Part shown: in pieces, positions 51,953 through 60,484 of the stretch
How the letters are laid out: each line of letters begins with the position of its first letter
How positions within the stretch are numbered: position 1 is the stretch's first letter
DNA from: Lederbergia citri
GTDB taxonomy: Bacteria > Bacillota > Bacilli > Bacillales > Bacillaceae_C
Reading direction: 5' to 3'
Length of the DNA: 64,000 nt
NCBI RefSeq assembly: GCF_018343625.1
Contig: NZ_JAGYPG010000006.1
Location: 60,695-124,694 of the forward strand
The notes under the pieces: model-generated
The model's input: the letters and a program-made list of their open reading frames with translations, nothing else
What the model was told of the DNA's origin: nothing
Databases searched by the model: none
Program-made: the position numbers and the translations under genes

Positions 51953-52693
51953 TTACCCATTGGTTAAAATAGCATAAGCCCATTTTACTTTTTCATCCTC
52001 GGGCGTTTGCACATCCTTTAACGGATAATCGATGCCTAAAGCTTCATATTTATAAACTCCTAATTGATGGTAAGGGAGAATTTCCACTTTTTCTACATTG
52101 GATAAAGAGCGAATAAATTCACCAAGTCTTCTTAAATCTTCTTCATTGTCTGTTAGCCCTGGGACAAGTACATGCCGCACCCATACTGGCATTTTCTGTT
52201 CCTCAAGATAATGGGCAAAGTCTAAAATATGTTTATTTGAAACAGATGTTAGGTGTTTATGTTTTACTTCGTCGATTTGTTTTAAATCTAGTAAAACAAG
52301 GTCGGTTACTTCCATTAATCGACCAAGTGATTTCATAAAACGTTCTTTTCGTGTAAAACATCCGCCAGAGCTATCAATTGCTGTATGGATGCCGAGTTTT
52401 TTACATTCTGTAAATAATTCGATGAGAAAGTCAACGTGAAGGAGAGGTTCTCCGCCACTGACTGTCACGCCGCCATTAGAAGCTTGTAAAAAAGGAAGGT
52501 AATCTTTTATATCCTTCATCAATTCTTCGACAGAAACTTCTTTGCCTTCTCCATTTCCGAAAGCCCAAGTATCGGGGTTATGACAATATAGACAGCGCAG
52601 GAGGCAGCCTTGTGTGAAAATGACATACCTTAGACCTGGGCCATCAACAGTGCCACAAGATTCAATTGAATGAATGCGAGTTTGGATTTTCAT
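51953..52693 (-). CDS. pflA: Pyruvate formate-lyase activating enzyme PflA
   Basis: 246 residues, radical-SAM: Cys30-x3-Cys34-x2-Cys37 (FTQGCLLRCLYCHNP) and GGVTVSGGEPLLH. It forms the glycyl radical on PflB using SAM and a [4Fe-4S] cluster. The inner ATG is used because AAAGGA lies nine bases upstream. Transcribed with pflB. Confidence 0.93.
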   Translation of the reverse strand: MKIQTRIHSIESCGTVDGPGLRYVIFTQGCLLRCLYCHNPDTWAFGNGEGKEVSVEELMKDIKDYLPFLQASNGGVTVSGGEPLLHVDFLIELFTECKKLGIHTAIDSSGGCFTRKERFMKSLGRLMEVTDLVLLDLKQIDEVKHKHLTSVSNKHILDFAHYLEEQKMPVWVRHVLVPGLTDNEEDLRRLGEFIRSLSNVEKVEILPYHQLGVYKYEALGIDYPLKDVQTPEDEKVKWAYAILTNG

Positions 52694-52715
52694 AGCTTCA
52701 AATCCTTTCATAAGG

Positions 52716-52741
52716 GAGCCAGTAATGTATAACTGGCTCCA
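52716..52741. repeat. Hairpin in pflB-pflA spacer
   Basis: GGAGCCAGT / ACTGGCTCC with loop AATGTATA. There is no strong U run on the minus strand; it may stabilise the pflB mRNA or attenuate pflA. Confidence 0.55.
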
Positions 52742-52760
52742 ACCTTCTAATGCTTTTGCT

Positions 52761-52791
52761 GTCTAGCTTCAGGCAGGCGCCTTCCGTTTTT
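52761..52791. repeat. Short form of the dispersed structured repeat
   Basis: GTCTAGCTTCAGGCAGGCGCC then TTCCGTTTTT: it has the 5' and 3' ends of the 150-base element but lacks the middle. Confidence 0.5.
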
Positions 52792-52795
52792 CTTC

Positions 52796-55024
52796 TTACA
52801 TCGTTTCATGGAACGTACGATTAATAACATCGATTTGTTGTTCTCTCGTTAACTTGATAAAGTTCACGGCATATCCAGAAACTCGGATTGTAAGTTGTGG
52901 ATATTCTTCGGGATGTTCCATTGCATCAAGCAGCGTTTCTCGATTGAATACGTTAATGTTCAAGTGGTGTCCATACTTAGTCATATATCCATCAAGAATA
53001 GCCGCTAAGTTAGAAATTCTTGTGTCTTCTTCTCGTCCCAGTGCTTTAGGCACGATAGAGAAAGTGTTAGAAATTCCGTCCAACGCATATTCATATGGAA
53101 GCTTTGCGACAGAACTTAAAGATGCAATTGCTCCTTTTTGATCGCGTCCGTGAAGTGGGTTCGCCCCTGGTGCAAATGGTTCGCCTTTTCGTCTTCCATC
53201 TGGTGTATTACCTGTCTTTTTACCGTAGACAACATTAGATGTAATTGTCAAAACAGATAATGTTGGTGTAGCGCCGCGATAAGCTTTATGTTTTTGGAAC
53301 TTATTCATAAAGGTTTTAACGAGATTTACGGCAATATCATCAACGCGAGCATCATTGTTTCCGTATTTAGGGAAATCACCTTCAATCTCGAAGTCGACGG
53401 CAATGCCATTTTCATCGCGAATTGGTTTCACTTTTGCATACTTAATGGCACTTAAAGAATCTGCTACGACAGATAATCCGGCAATTCCACCAGCCATTGT
53501 CCGTAAAACTTCTCGGTCATGGAGCGCCATTTCAATTCTTTCATAACTATATTTATCATGCATGTAATGAATGACATTAAGGGTGTTCATATAAAGCCCA
53601 GCAAGCCATTCCATTACGTGGTCAAACTTATCGACGACTTCTTCATACTGCAAATACTCTGTAGTAATCGGTGCAAATGCAGGACCAATTTGAGCTTTTA
53701 AAATTTCATCCTTACCGCCATTAATCGCATAAAGCAATGCTTTTGCTAGATTTGCGCGTGCTCCGAAAAACTGCATTTGTTTCCCAATCGTCATCGCAGA
53801 TACACAGCAGGCGATACCGTAGTCGTCACCGTAAATTCCTCGCATGAGATCATCATTTTCGTATTGAATAGAGCTTGTTTTAATAGACATGTTTGCACAA
53901 TACTTTTTAAAGTTCTCAGGTAGCAGAGTAGACCATAGGACCGTCAAGTTTGGTTCAGGAGAAGGCCCTAAATTATCAAGCGTGTGCAAGAATCGGAAAG
54001 AGTTTTTCGTAACGAGCGGTTTTCCGTCGAGACTAATTCCTCCGATAGATTCTGTTACCCATGTAGGGTCCCCACTGAATAATTCATTGTAATCTGGTGT
54101 TCTAGCAAACTTGACTAAGCGTAATTTCATAACGAAATGGTCGACGAGCTCTTGTGCCTCTGTTTCCGTTAAGATGCCGTTTTGCAAATCTCTTTCAATA
54201 TAAATATCTAGGAAAGTAGAAACACGACCTAAGCTCATTGCCGCACCATTTTGTTCTTTAATTGCTGCAAGGTAGGCGAAATATAGCCATTGGAATGCTT
54301 CCTTCGCATTTGTGGCAGGTTTAGAAATATCGTATCCGTAAATTTGCGCGAGCTCTTTTAATTCACGTAGAGCATTGATTTGTTCAGCCATTTCTTCACG
54401 GTCACGAATCACTTCTTCTGTCATCATGCCGTTGCCAACTAGATTTACTTCAGCTTGTTTTTGCTGAATGAGGAAATCGACCCCGTATAAGGCAACCCTT
54501 CGATAGTCTCCGATGATCCGACCACGACCATAAGCATCTGGTAGACCTGTAATGATACCAGCTTTACGTGCTAACCTCATTTCTGCTGTATAGACATCAA
54601 ATACCCCTTGGTTATGTGTTTTGCGATATTTTGTAAAAATTTCTTCTACATCTTCATCTACTTTGAAACCGTAAGATTCAGCAGCGGCTTCTGCCATCCG
54701 AATACCGCCAAATGGCTGGAGAGATCTTTTAAACGGTTTATCAGTTTGGAATCCAACAATTTGTTCTAGTTCTTCTTGTAAGTATCCTGGACCGTGGGAA
54801 GTAATCGTTGACACTACTTTCGTATCCATGTCTAACACTCCGCCATTTTCACGCTCTTTTTTTGTTAACTCCATCACTTGCTTCCATAAATCACTCGTCG
54901 CTTCTGTAGGTCCTTGTAAAAATTCCTCGTTACCCTCGTATAAAGAGTAGTTATTCACTATAAAATTTCGAACATCCACTTCCTGCTGCCAGCGACCTTC
55001 TGCAAAACCTTTCCAATGAGACAT
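52796..55024 (-). CDS. pflB: Formate C-acetyltransferase (pyruvate formate-lyase) PflB
   Basis: 742 residues. Active-site cysteines C406-C407 (GIACCVSAM) and glycyl-radical Gly717 in RVSGYAV near the C-terminus. It converts pyruvate and CoA to acetyl-CoA and formate in anaerobic mixed-acid fermentation. AAGGAGG lies before the ATG. Two near-identical 18-base operator-like repeats lie upstream between promoter and start. It is the fermentation route that could compensate for the broken lactate dehydrogenase gene at 37.7 kb. Confidence 0.95.
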   Translation of the reverse strand: MSHWKGFAEGRWQQEVDVRNFIVNNYSLYEGNEEFLQGPTEATSDLWKQVMELTKKERENGGVLDMDTKVVSTITSHGPGYLQEELEQIVGFQTDKPFKRSLQPFGGIRMAEAAAESYGFKVDEDVEEIFTKYRKTHNQGVFDVYTAEMRLARKAGIITGLPDAYGRGRIIGDYRRVALYGVDFLIQQKQAEVNLVGNGMMTEEVIRDREEMAEQINALRELKELAQIYGYDISKPATNAKEAFQWLYFAYLAAIKEQNGAAMSLGRVSTFLDIYIERDLQNGILTETEAQELVDHFVMKLRLVKFARTPDYNELFSGDPTWVTESIGGISLDGKPLVTKNSFRFLHTLDNLGPSPEPNLTVLWSTLLPENFKKYCANMSIKTSSIQYENDDLMRGIYGDDYGIACCVSAMTIGKQMQFFGARANLAKALLYAINGGKDEILKAQIGPAFAPITTEYLQYEEVVDKFDHVMEWLAGLYMNTLNVIHYMHDKYSYERIEMALHDREVLRTMAGGIAGLSVVADSLSAIKYAKVKPIRDENGIAVDFEIEGDFPKYGNNDARVDDIAVNLVKTFMNKFQKHKAYRGATPTLSVLTITSNVVYGKKTGNTPDGRRKGEPFAPGANPLHGRDQKGAIASLSSVAKLPYEYALDGISNTFSIVPKALGREEDTRISNLAAILDGYMTKYGHHLNINVFNRETLLDAMEHPEEYPQLTIRVSGYAVNFIKLTREQQIDVINRTFHETM

Positions 55025-55072
55025 CTTGAAGACCTCCTTGAAATTATATTAGTGATAAGTATATTGAAGATA

Positions 55073-55090
55073 TTGTGAAACATTGAGCAA
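55073..55090. promoter_or_regulatory. Rex/Fnr-like site 1 upstream of pflB
   Basis: TTGTGAAACATTGAGCAA; left half matches TTGTGAA of the Rex box, the right half is degenerate. Repeated 30 bases further on. Confidence 0.5.
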
Positions 55091-55102
55091 GCGAAAATGA
55101 AC

Positions 55103-55120
55103 TTGTGAAGTATTGAGCAA
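55103..55120. promoter_or_regulatory. Rex/Fnr-like site 2 upstream of pflB
   Basis: TTGTGAAGTATTGAGCAA, differing from site 1 at two centre bases. The 30-base spacing places both on the same face of the helix. Confidence 0.5.
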
Positions 55121-55133
55121 TATCCTCATATTC

Positions 55134-55142
55134 ATTATAGCA
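55134..55142 (-). promoter_or_regulatory. Extended -10 promoter of pflBA
   Basis: On the minus strand TGCTATAAT (TGnTATAAT). No good -35 is seen. The two operator-like repeats lie between this and the gene start. Confidence 0.5.
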
Positions 55143-55184
55143 CCTTTAGAATTAAAGAAGTAATGATTTTATGGCAAAATATTG

Positions 55185-55230
55185 AAAAAAGTAAAGCTCA
55201 CATATAGCATATAGTGTGCTTCACTTTTTA
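55185..55230 (-). terminator. Imperfect terminator after sortase gene
   Basis: GTAAAGCTCAC / GTGTGCTTCAC imperfect stem with TTTTTT on the minus strand. Confidence 0.55.
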
Positions 55231-55799
55231 GGATAAGCATAAATAATATACCGATCCGGTGCATTACCGATATATTGAAATGGGTAACAGGTTGTGACAG
55301 TAAGAACCTCTTTGCCATCAGTAGGAGCTATAATGGTTCGGTCATAAGCGTCAACAATTTTAGTGTGATCAATAATGTACTCATACTCTCCATAAGGCAT
55401 CTTTACGATGAACGAATCACCAATATTAAGTTCTCCAAATTTGCGAAATACGGTATCGCGGTGCCCAGACAATACGATTTGATTTTTTTGGCCGGGAAAA
55501 ACAGTGCCAGGGTAATGGCCAACCCCGCTTTTAAGTTCTTCTTCATCTACCCCATGCAAAATAGGAATTTCTCTTTCTAGGGCTGGAATTTCTAAAACTC
55601 CAACGACCTCGCCTTTTTCTGCACTAAAATCAATCATATTCTCATGTTGAAGCTCTTTTTTATCAAGATGTTCAATTTTTGTCTTTGCTTCCTTTAATGC
55701 CTTATCTTTCAATACATTCATTTCGAATATTTGCCAAAGGCTAAACACAATGATCAAACTCCCTAAAATAAGAAGGAAGTAGGATATTTTTTTCTGCAA
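55221..55799 (-). CDS. Class D sortase
   Basis: About 192 residues: N-terminal transmembrane helix (4-26), then a sortase barrel with catalytic His113 (LSGHRD), Cys171 (TTCYPF) and Arg183 (PDRYII). The TLTC-like TVTTCYPF and short length fit class D. A TTG start at 55799 is inferred from AAAAAGGAA nine bases upstream; the longer open frame begins with a non-typical sequence. It anchors surface proteins carrying LPxTG-like signals to peptidoglycan, but no substrate with such a motif is encoded in this window. Confidence 0.82.
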   Translation of the reverse strand: MQKKISYFLLILGSLIIVFSLWQIFEMNVLKDKALKEAKTKIEHLDKKELQHENMIDFSAEKGEVVGVLEIPALEREIPILHGVDEEELKSGVGHYPGTVFPGQKNQIVLSGHRDTVFRKFGELNIGDSFIVKMPYGEYEYIIDHTKIVDAYDRTIIAPTDGKEVLTVTTCYPFQYIGNAPDRYIIYAYPKK

Positions 55800-55951
55800 T
55801 TTGATACATTCCTTTTTGGATTTTTTAAAGGGGAAAACTATCTTAGTTTTATATAAAATATAGACGAAATTTTTATTAAAAGATAGAGTCGATTGGATAA
55901 ATTTGGAGGTTGGTATAAAAAATAACAGGATTTTCAATTTTTTGGATGACT

Positions 55952-55990
55952 AGAAGCCTTACCTCTTTTCAAAGGAGGTAAGGCTTCTTA
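55952..55990. terminator. Hairpin at lipoprotein 3' end
   Basis: Perfect 14-bp stem AGAAGCCTTACCTC / GAGGTAAGGCTTCT that begins at the stop codon of the minus-strand lipoprotein gene. No T run follows on the minus strand. Confidence 0.5.
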
Positions 55991-56665
55991 TTTATCGTTT
56001 GCACTTAAAATAAGCTCAATCTCTTTAGGCAACACTTCACTGTCATGGTTATACCAAAAGTATTGCTTACCATCAAAAAACAATGGGATTTTTTCAGCAA
56101 TAGGTGATGAAGTGTATACGAGGATCACAAACGAATTCATATTTGGGTTGGAATAATCAAATGCAACGGTAGAATCCGGTTTTCCCGATTTTAGAATATC
56201 AAATAGTTGAGAAATATCCTTTTTGTCCGAAATGGCTTTCCTCAAAATGAATTGATTATAAGAAACTTCATCAAAAATTTGAACCTTTGTTACTTCATCT
56301 TTATTAAAGTAAGAAGTATTTGCCGCATAATTTTCTTTCGAATAAATTTTATAACCATTAATTGAATCCTTGTCTCGTATGGCAAGTAAATTTGATTCAT
56401 TTTTCACTTCGTACAAAGCCGTTCCTTTAGAGATGTATGCGGCATCTCCATCCTTGGATTTATAACTTGGATCTTTAACATTGTTTTCTAACGTGTGTTT
56501 AATCTTCCCGACTTTTTTTCCGATTAATTCAGGATCGGCTATTTCTAATGTGCTTCCATTGTATTGTTCCCCATTAAATTGTAAAAAATCGACCCAATCG
56601 ATGACCACATTAGAATGGCAACCAGTTAATAAAACAAGACATGCTATTATGATATACTTCTTCAC
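55988..56665 (-). CDS. Lipoprotein of unknown function
   Basis: About 225 residues. Signal peptide with lipobox LLTGC (Cys near 16), then a soluble domain with regularly spaced Asp/Lys and aromatic residues (VIDWVDFLQFNGEQYNGSTLEI). No family recognised. A GTG start at 56665 is chosen because AGGGGGG lies eight bases upstream and the signal peptide then begins properly with KKYIII. Confidence 0.65.
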   Translation of the reverse strand: MKKYIIIACLVLLTGCHSNVVIDWVDFLQFNGEQYNGSTLEIADPELIGKKVGKIKHTLENNVKDPSYKSKDGDAAYISKGTALYEVKNESNLLAIRDKDSINGYKIYSKENYAANTSYFNKDEVTKVQIFDEVSYNQFILRKAISDKKDISQLFDILKSGKPDSTVAFDYSNPNMNSFVILVYTSSPIAEKIPLFFDGKQYFWYNHDSEVLPKEIELILSANDK

Positions 56666-56800
56666 TCGTAAAGCCCCCCTACACTTAATAGACGATTTAA
56701 TGTTAAATAATGTTTCGATTTCCATAAATCATTTTTTGATTACAATGCGCATGACTTCTCCTAGTTCGTTGAAACTATGTAATGGGAGGATGAAGTCAGC

Positions 56801-57241
56801 ATGAATGTTATGACGAATTTTGAAGAGAGAAAACGTGAAAAACAATTAACCATTGAGCGAAAGCTTTTAAGAGATTTATCAATAGAAGAATTAAAAAAAA
56901 GTTTGATCATCCATTTTAATGCTCTGCGAATCGGAGTTGGCCCCTTAGATGAAGGGGTGGAAGAGGCCTGCTTTGATGTAGCGATTGAAGCCTATTTAAA
57001 TGGAGGAGAATTTAGCCGTTTTACAATCCATGGTGAAACGATGGAAATGGCGAAAAAAAGGTGTCATCAAGATATCACACATTTTATCGATACTTTATAT
57101 TATTTTTGGCTTTACTGGGATTATGGAAAAAAGATGATCAGTGACGAGGATATCTTTTTAGCATGTGAGCATTTTGTTTATTATTGGTGGGTAAACGGCT
57201 ATAGAAAGGGAGAAAGGAGATACAAATTACGGCTACACTAG
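56801..57241 (+). CDS. ybaK: YbaK-like DUF2521 protein
   Basis: 146 residues, acidic/basic mixed helical protein: ERKREKQLTIERKLLRDLSIEELKKSL near the start and FIDTLYYFWLYWDYGKKMI near the end. It matches the DUF2521 protein found just upstream of cwlD in Bacillus. Function unknown. GGGAGGATGA lies upstream of the ATG. Confidence 0.8.
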   Translation: MNVMTNFEERKREKQLTIERKLLRDLSIEELKKSLIIHFNALRIGVGPLDEGVEEACFDVAIEAYLNGGEFSRFTIHGETMEMAKKRCHQDITHFIDTLYYFWLYWDYGKKMISDEDIFLACEHFVYYWWVNGYRKGERRYKLRLH

Positions 57242-57309
57242 GTTTGCCGTTCTAAAAAACAATCTTGTCCCATATGCTTTTACGAAGAAAGCATGAAGGG
57301 GAAGATCGA

Positions 57310-58020
57310 ATGGGGAGAAAAGTAAAAATCATTTCATTTTCAGTAGGAGCTGCATTGCTATTTCTAATTTTTCAATACAAGTTTTTACTGAAAGACTCTT
57401 TTGATACGTGGAATCTTCCATTAACAGGGAAAGTTATTTACTTAGACCCGGGACATGGCGGCCCAGATGGTGGAGCGGAAGGGGGAGATGTTCAAGAGAA
57501 AGATATCGCACTGGTGGTGGCCTATATGCTTCGCGATTACTTGCAGGAGCAAGGTGCGCTAGTGTTAATGACGAGGGAAACTGATACAGACTTGGCTTCT
57601 CCTGATACAAGAGGGCTAAGCAGACGCAAGACAGAGGATTTGCATAAAAGACTTAAGATAATCAATGAATCCGAAGCGGACTTATTCCTTAGTATTCACT
57701 TAAATGCGATCCCTTCCCCGCGTTGGAGCGGAGCCCAGACATTTTACGCGCCGCACAATCCTGATAATAAAAGAGCGGCAAAATTTATTCAAAATGAGTT
57801 GGTAAAAAGTTTAGGAAATACAAAAAGGGAAGCCAAAACAATCGAACAAATATATTTATTGAAAAACGCCAAAAAGCCAGGAGCCTTAGTGGAAATTGGA
57901 TTTTTATCAAACCCAACCGAACGAGAATCATTGAAACAGGAGGAGTATCAGGAGAAGGTGGCCATCGCAATTTATAGAGGAGTCCTTCGATTTTTTACTG
58001 ACGAAAAATCGATTGAATAA
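57310..58020 (+). CDS. cwlD: N-acetylmuramoyl-L-alanine amidase CwlD
   Basis: 236 residues: N-terminal membrane anchor/signal (about 8-25), then Amidase_3 with zinc site DPGHGGPDGGAEG, SIHLNA and the catalytic Glu in VEIGFLSN. CwlD removes peptide side chains so that PdaA can make muramic-delta-lactam in the spore cortex. The ATG at 57310 has AAGGGG nine bases upstream; length equals that of B. subtilis CwlD. Confidence 0.93.
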   Translation: MGRKVKIISFSVGAALLFLIFQYKFLLKDSFDTWNLPLTGKVIYLDPGHGGPDGGAEGGDVQEKDIALVVAYMLRDYLQEQGALVLMTRETDTDLASPDTRGLSRRKTEDLHKRLKIINESEADLFLSIHLNAIPSPRWSGAQTFYAPHNPDNKRAAKFIQNELVKSLGNTKREAKTIEQIYLLKNAKKPGALVEIGFLSNPTERESLKQEEYQEKVAIAIYRGVLRFFTDEKSIE

Positions 58021-58057
58021 TTCGGAGCGACATATACGTTTCCGAATTTTTTGTTTT
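58019..58057 (+). terminator. Terminator of cwlD
   Basis: AATTCGGA / TCCGAATT stem with TTTTTTG. Confidence 0.8.
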
Positions 58058-58192
58058 TCGGTTAAAGTGCCTAATGATTCCCTACGTTTTATTTATATTA
58101 GTCAAAGCCTTTGAAGTATTATCTATATATTTTTTTACTTAACATAAGCCGCCGATATCGTGATTGATTACTTCTAGCCTCTGAAAGATATC

Positions 58193-58309
58193 AATATCAT
58201 GATTGGTGCCCTTCAGAAGATTTTTTCAACCCGCGAAGGTCACCAATAACACGATTGGTTCCCTTCAGCACCTTCTTTCACACCGCGAAGGTCACCAATG
58301 CCGCAATTG
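58193..58309. repeat. 52-bp tandem repeat
   Basis: Two full units (58193-58244 and 58245-58296), each with ATTGG-TCCCTTCAG and CCGCGAAGGTCACC, plus a partial third unit (AATGCCGCAATTG). A degenerate piece (GATATCGTGATTG) lies before at about 58154. No SD or sensible protein; the open frames crossing it are artefacts. Confidence 0.75.
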
Positions 58310-58499
58310 TTTGTACGTCGATGACCATGTGCTTCCGCTTTTCTATGTCCAGCTCCAGCGCTTATCGACTAGTGGATTTCTACATCCCTTCCTACGATAA
58401 GTCAACATCAATTCGTCCTGTCGGACTCATCGTGTTTCCTTTATCTCGTCAGGGATTTCGAAATCCATACGTCGATGAACAAGCGCTTCCGCTTTTCCT
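58310..58499. repeat. Dispersed structured repeat, copy B, with extra 3' end
   Basis: 58347-58499 is a full copy (GTCCAGCTCCAGCGC...AACAAGCGCTTCCGCTTTTCC), homologous to 33805-33951. It is immediately preceded by the 3' end of another copy (GTACGTCGATGACCATGTGC, 58313-58332). Stem GTGGATTTC / GAAATCCATAC is sequence-different but pairing-equivalent to copy A. Confidence 0.75.
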
Positions 58500-58580
58500 A
58501 TAAGCGTATAACATTCCTTAAAAAGTGCATTATGTTATACTGAAACAGAATGAAATCGATGATAAGGAAGGTGCGAGACC

Positions 58581-59639
58581 TTGATCACTGAACAGCAAGC
58601 GTATGATGTGTTAAAAAAAATGGAAGATCCATTACTACATAAAACACTTGAAGAGACGAACGGCATTCTTGAGGTGAAAGCGAAAGAAGAAAAAGCACAT
58701 GTCAGTGTAAAAATCGCCTTAGCTAAAACTGGAACTCCTGAACAACTTCAATTCCAAATGAAAGTTGTGGATGCGTTAAAAAAAGCAGGAGCTGCAACTG
58801 TCGGAATCCGATTCGACACTTTATCAGAGGAAGAACTGGAAAAACACAGGGCTTCAGGAGATTTGCAAAGTGATGAAGGCGGTTTATTATCACCGAATAG
58901 TAAAACAACCTTTATTGCTATTGCAAGTGGTAAAGGGGGAGTAGGGAAATCGACCGTTTCTGTTAACTTAGCCGTGGCCCTAGCTCGCCTTGGAAAAAAA
59001 GTTGGATTAATTGATGCGGATATTTATGGGTTCAGTGTACCGGATATGATGGGAATAACGAACCGTCCAAAGGTAAGAGGCAATCAAATTATTCCAGTAG
59101 AACGTTTTGGTGTAAAAGTTATTTCAATGGGATTTTTCGTTGAAGACAACTCCCCTGTTATTTGGCGTGGTCCAATGCTAGGAAAAATGCTTAATAATTT
59201 CTTTACCGAAGTTGAATGGGGAGACATCGATTATTTATTGCTCGACCTACCTCCTGGAACGGGGGATGTAGCACTTGATGTACATACGATGCTGCCAAGC
59301 TGTAAGGAAATTATTGTAACGACACCGCATCCAACGGCTGCATTCGTTGCAGCGAGGGCAGGTGCAATGGCCCTGCGCACAAATCACGAAATCCTTGGTG
59401 TTATCGAGAACATGTCTTATTTTGAAAGCAAATTGACAGGAGAGAAAGAACTTGTCTTCGGTCAAGGAGGCGGGGATAAGCTTGCTGAGGAACTGCAAAC
59501 AGAAGTATTAGGGAAGCTTCCTTTACAACAGCCAGATTGGAATGAGGATGATTTTGCTCCTTCTATTTATGGTGAAGACCATAACATTGGACGCATTTAC
59601 GGTGATATTGCTGAAAAAATGGTGCAGCTATTAGGCTGA
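58581..59639 (+). CDS. salA: Mrp/ApbC-family P-loop ATPase SalA
   Basis: 352 residues: N-terminal MIP18/DUF59-like domain (about 5-90) and MinD-like ATPase with GKGGVGKST (117-125). Family members carry Fe-S clusters; in B. subtilis SalA also represses scoC. TTG start with AAGGAAGGTG nine bases upstream. Its position between cwlD and gerD is as in B. subtilis (ybaL). Confidence 0.9.
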   Translation: MITEQQAYDVLKKMEDPLLHKTLEETNGILEVKAKEEKAHVSVKIALAKTGTPEQLQFQMKVVDALKKAGAATVGIRFDTLSEEELEKHRASGDLQSDEGGLLSPNSKTTFIAIASGKGGVGKSTVSVNLAVALARLGKKVGLIDADIYGFSVPDMMGITNRPKVRGNQIIPVERFGVKVISMGFFVEDNSPVIWRGPMLGKMLNNFFTEVEWGDIDYLLLDLPPGTGDVALDVHTMLPSCKEIIVTTPHPTAAFVAARAGAMALRTNHEILGVIENMSYFESKLTGEKELVFGQGGGDKLAEELQTEVLGKLPLQQPDWNEDDFAPSIYGEDHNIGRIYGDIAEKMVQLLG

Positions 59640-59641
59640 AT

Positions 59642-59690
59642 AAAAAAATGAGACATATACCCAATAGTGAGGTATATGTCTCATTTTTTA
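59642..59690. terminator. Bidirectional terminator salA/gerD
   Basis: Perfect 16-bp stem AAATGAGACATATACC / its complement with T/A flanks between the convergent genes. Confidence 0.93.
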
Positions 59691-59719
59691 GATTTGGTAG
59701 GGAGGCAAGCAAGCGTCTC

Positions 59720-60337
59720 TTATTGACCGCCGCCACCGCCGCCTCCACCCTGGCCACCGCCGCCTTGTTCTTCTTTACCTGATTTCCCTTGCTTTCCAGC
59801 TTCTTCAGCTGCTTTTAAAAGAAGATCTTGAATTTTTGCCTTATAAAGTGGACTATCAATTGTTTCTTTTACTACCTGACGCATTTGTTCTCGGAATTCC
59901 TTGCTTTTTAGGGCTTTCGCAAAATCTTTTTGCATTTCTGGATTTTGGAATACATCCATTAATAGCCCTTGATATTCAGGATCCTTCATTAAGTCCTTTA
60001 ATAGTGCCTCATGTTCCTTCCTCATACTTTTGGCTACTGTAGCCGCAAACTTAGGATCAGCCATTGCCTTTTTCCAGAATTGTTCCCCTTTATCAGATGT
60101 AAGTGTTTTTTCAATCGTTTCGGTAACAACAGTCTGATCCATAATTAATTGTTGTTTCATTTCCTCATCTTTCATCATATCTTGAAGGGCCTTCTTGCCT
60201 TCATCTGATTTCAAAATATCAACAATCATTTTTTTTGTTTGATCATAGTCTAATTTTGCATTTCCTTGTTCATTGCCGCTGCAGGAAGAAAGTGTTAATA
60301 AAGCAATTAACAGGAGCAAATAAACACTTTTTCGCAT
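59720..60337 (-). CDS. gerD: Spore germination lipoprotein GerD
   Basis: 205 residues; lipobox LTLSSC (Cys near 19), helical core rich in Lys/Met/Glu (EEMKQQLIMDQTVVTETIEKTL) and a Gly-rich tail (about 12 glycines). GerD organises germinant receptors into clusters in the inner spore membrane. The inner ATG has AAGGAG eight bases upstream. A sigma-G-type promoter precedes it. Confidence 0.92.
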   Translation of the reverse strand: MRKSVYLLLLIALLTLSSCSGNEQGNAKLDYDQTKKMIVDILKSDEGKKALQDMMKDEEMKQQLIMDQTVVTETIEKTLTSDKGEQFWKKAMADPKFAATVAKSMRKEHEALLKDLMKDPEYQGLLMDVFQNPEMQKDFAKALKSKEFREQMRQVVKETIDSPLYKAKIQDLLLKAAEEAGKQGKSGKEEQGGGGQGGGGGGGGQ

Positions 60338-60374
60338 TGAAAGAAGCTCCTTTCTAAACAATATCCCTTACAGT

Positions 60375-60404
60375 TAATATGAGAATTTGTGAAAAATTTA
60401 TGCA
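60375..60404 (-). promoter_or_regulatory. Candidate sigma-G promoter of gerD
   Basis: On the minus strand TGCATA, 17-base spacer, CATATTA, very close to the forespore consensus. gerD is a known sigma-G gene in B. subtilis. Confidence 0.7.
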
Positions 60405-60484
60405 CAATCTAGACATCCATGGCTTTTTTATAGGAAGATTGATAAAATCGTTTTGTTAAGTACATAAATGGAGGAATTCTTGAA

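Noticed and set aside
55073..55120. Activator-type Fnr sites before pflB
   Set aside because: The half-sites resemble TGTGA, but they lie downstream of the -10, which suits repression; Rex-like is preferred though unproven.
58203..58503. Overlapping + strand frames in the cwlD-salA gap
   Set aside because: They run through tandem and structured repeats and have no SD; not coding.
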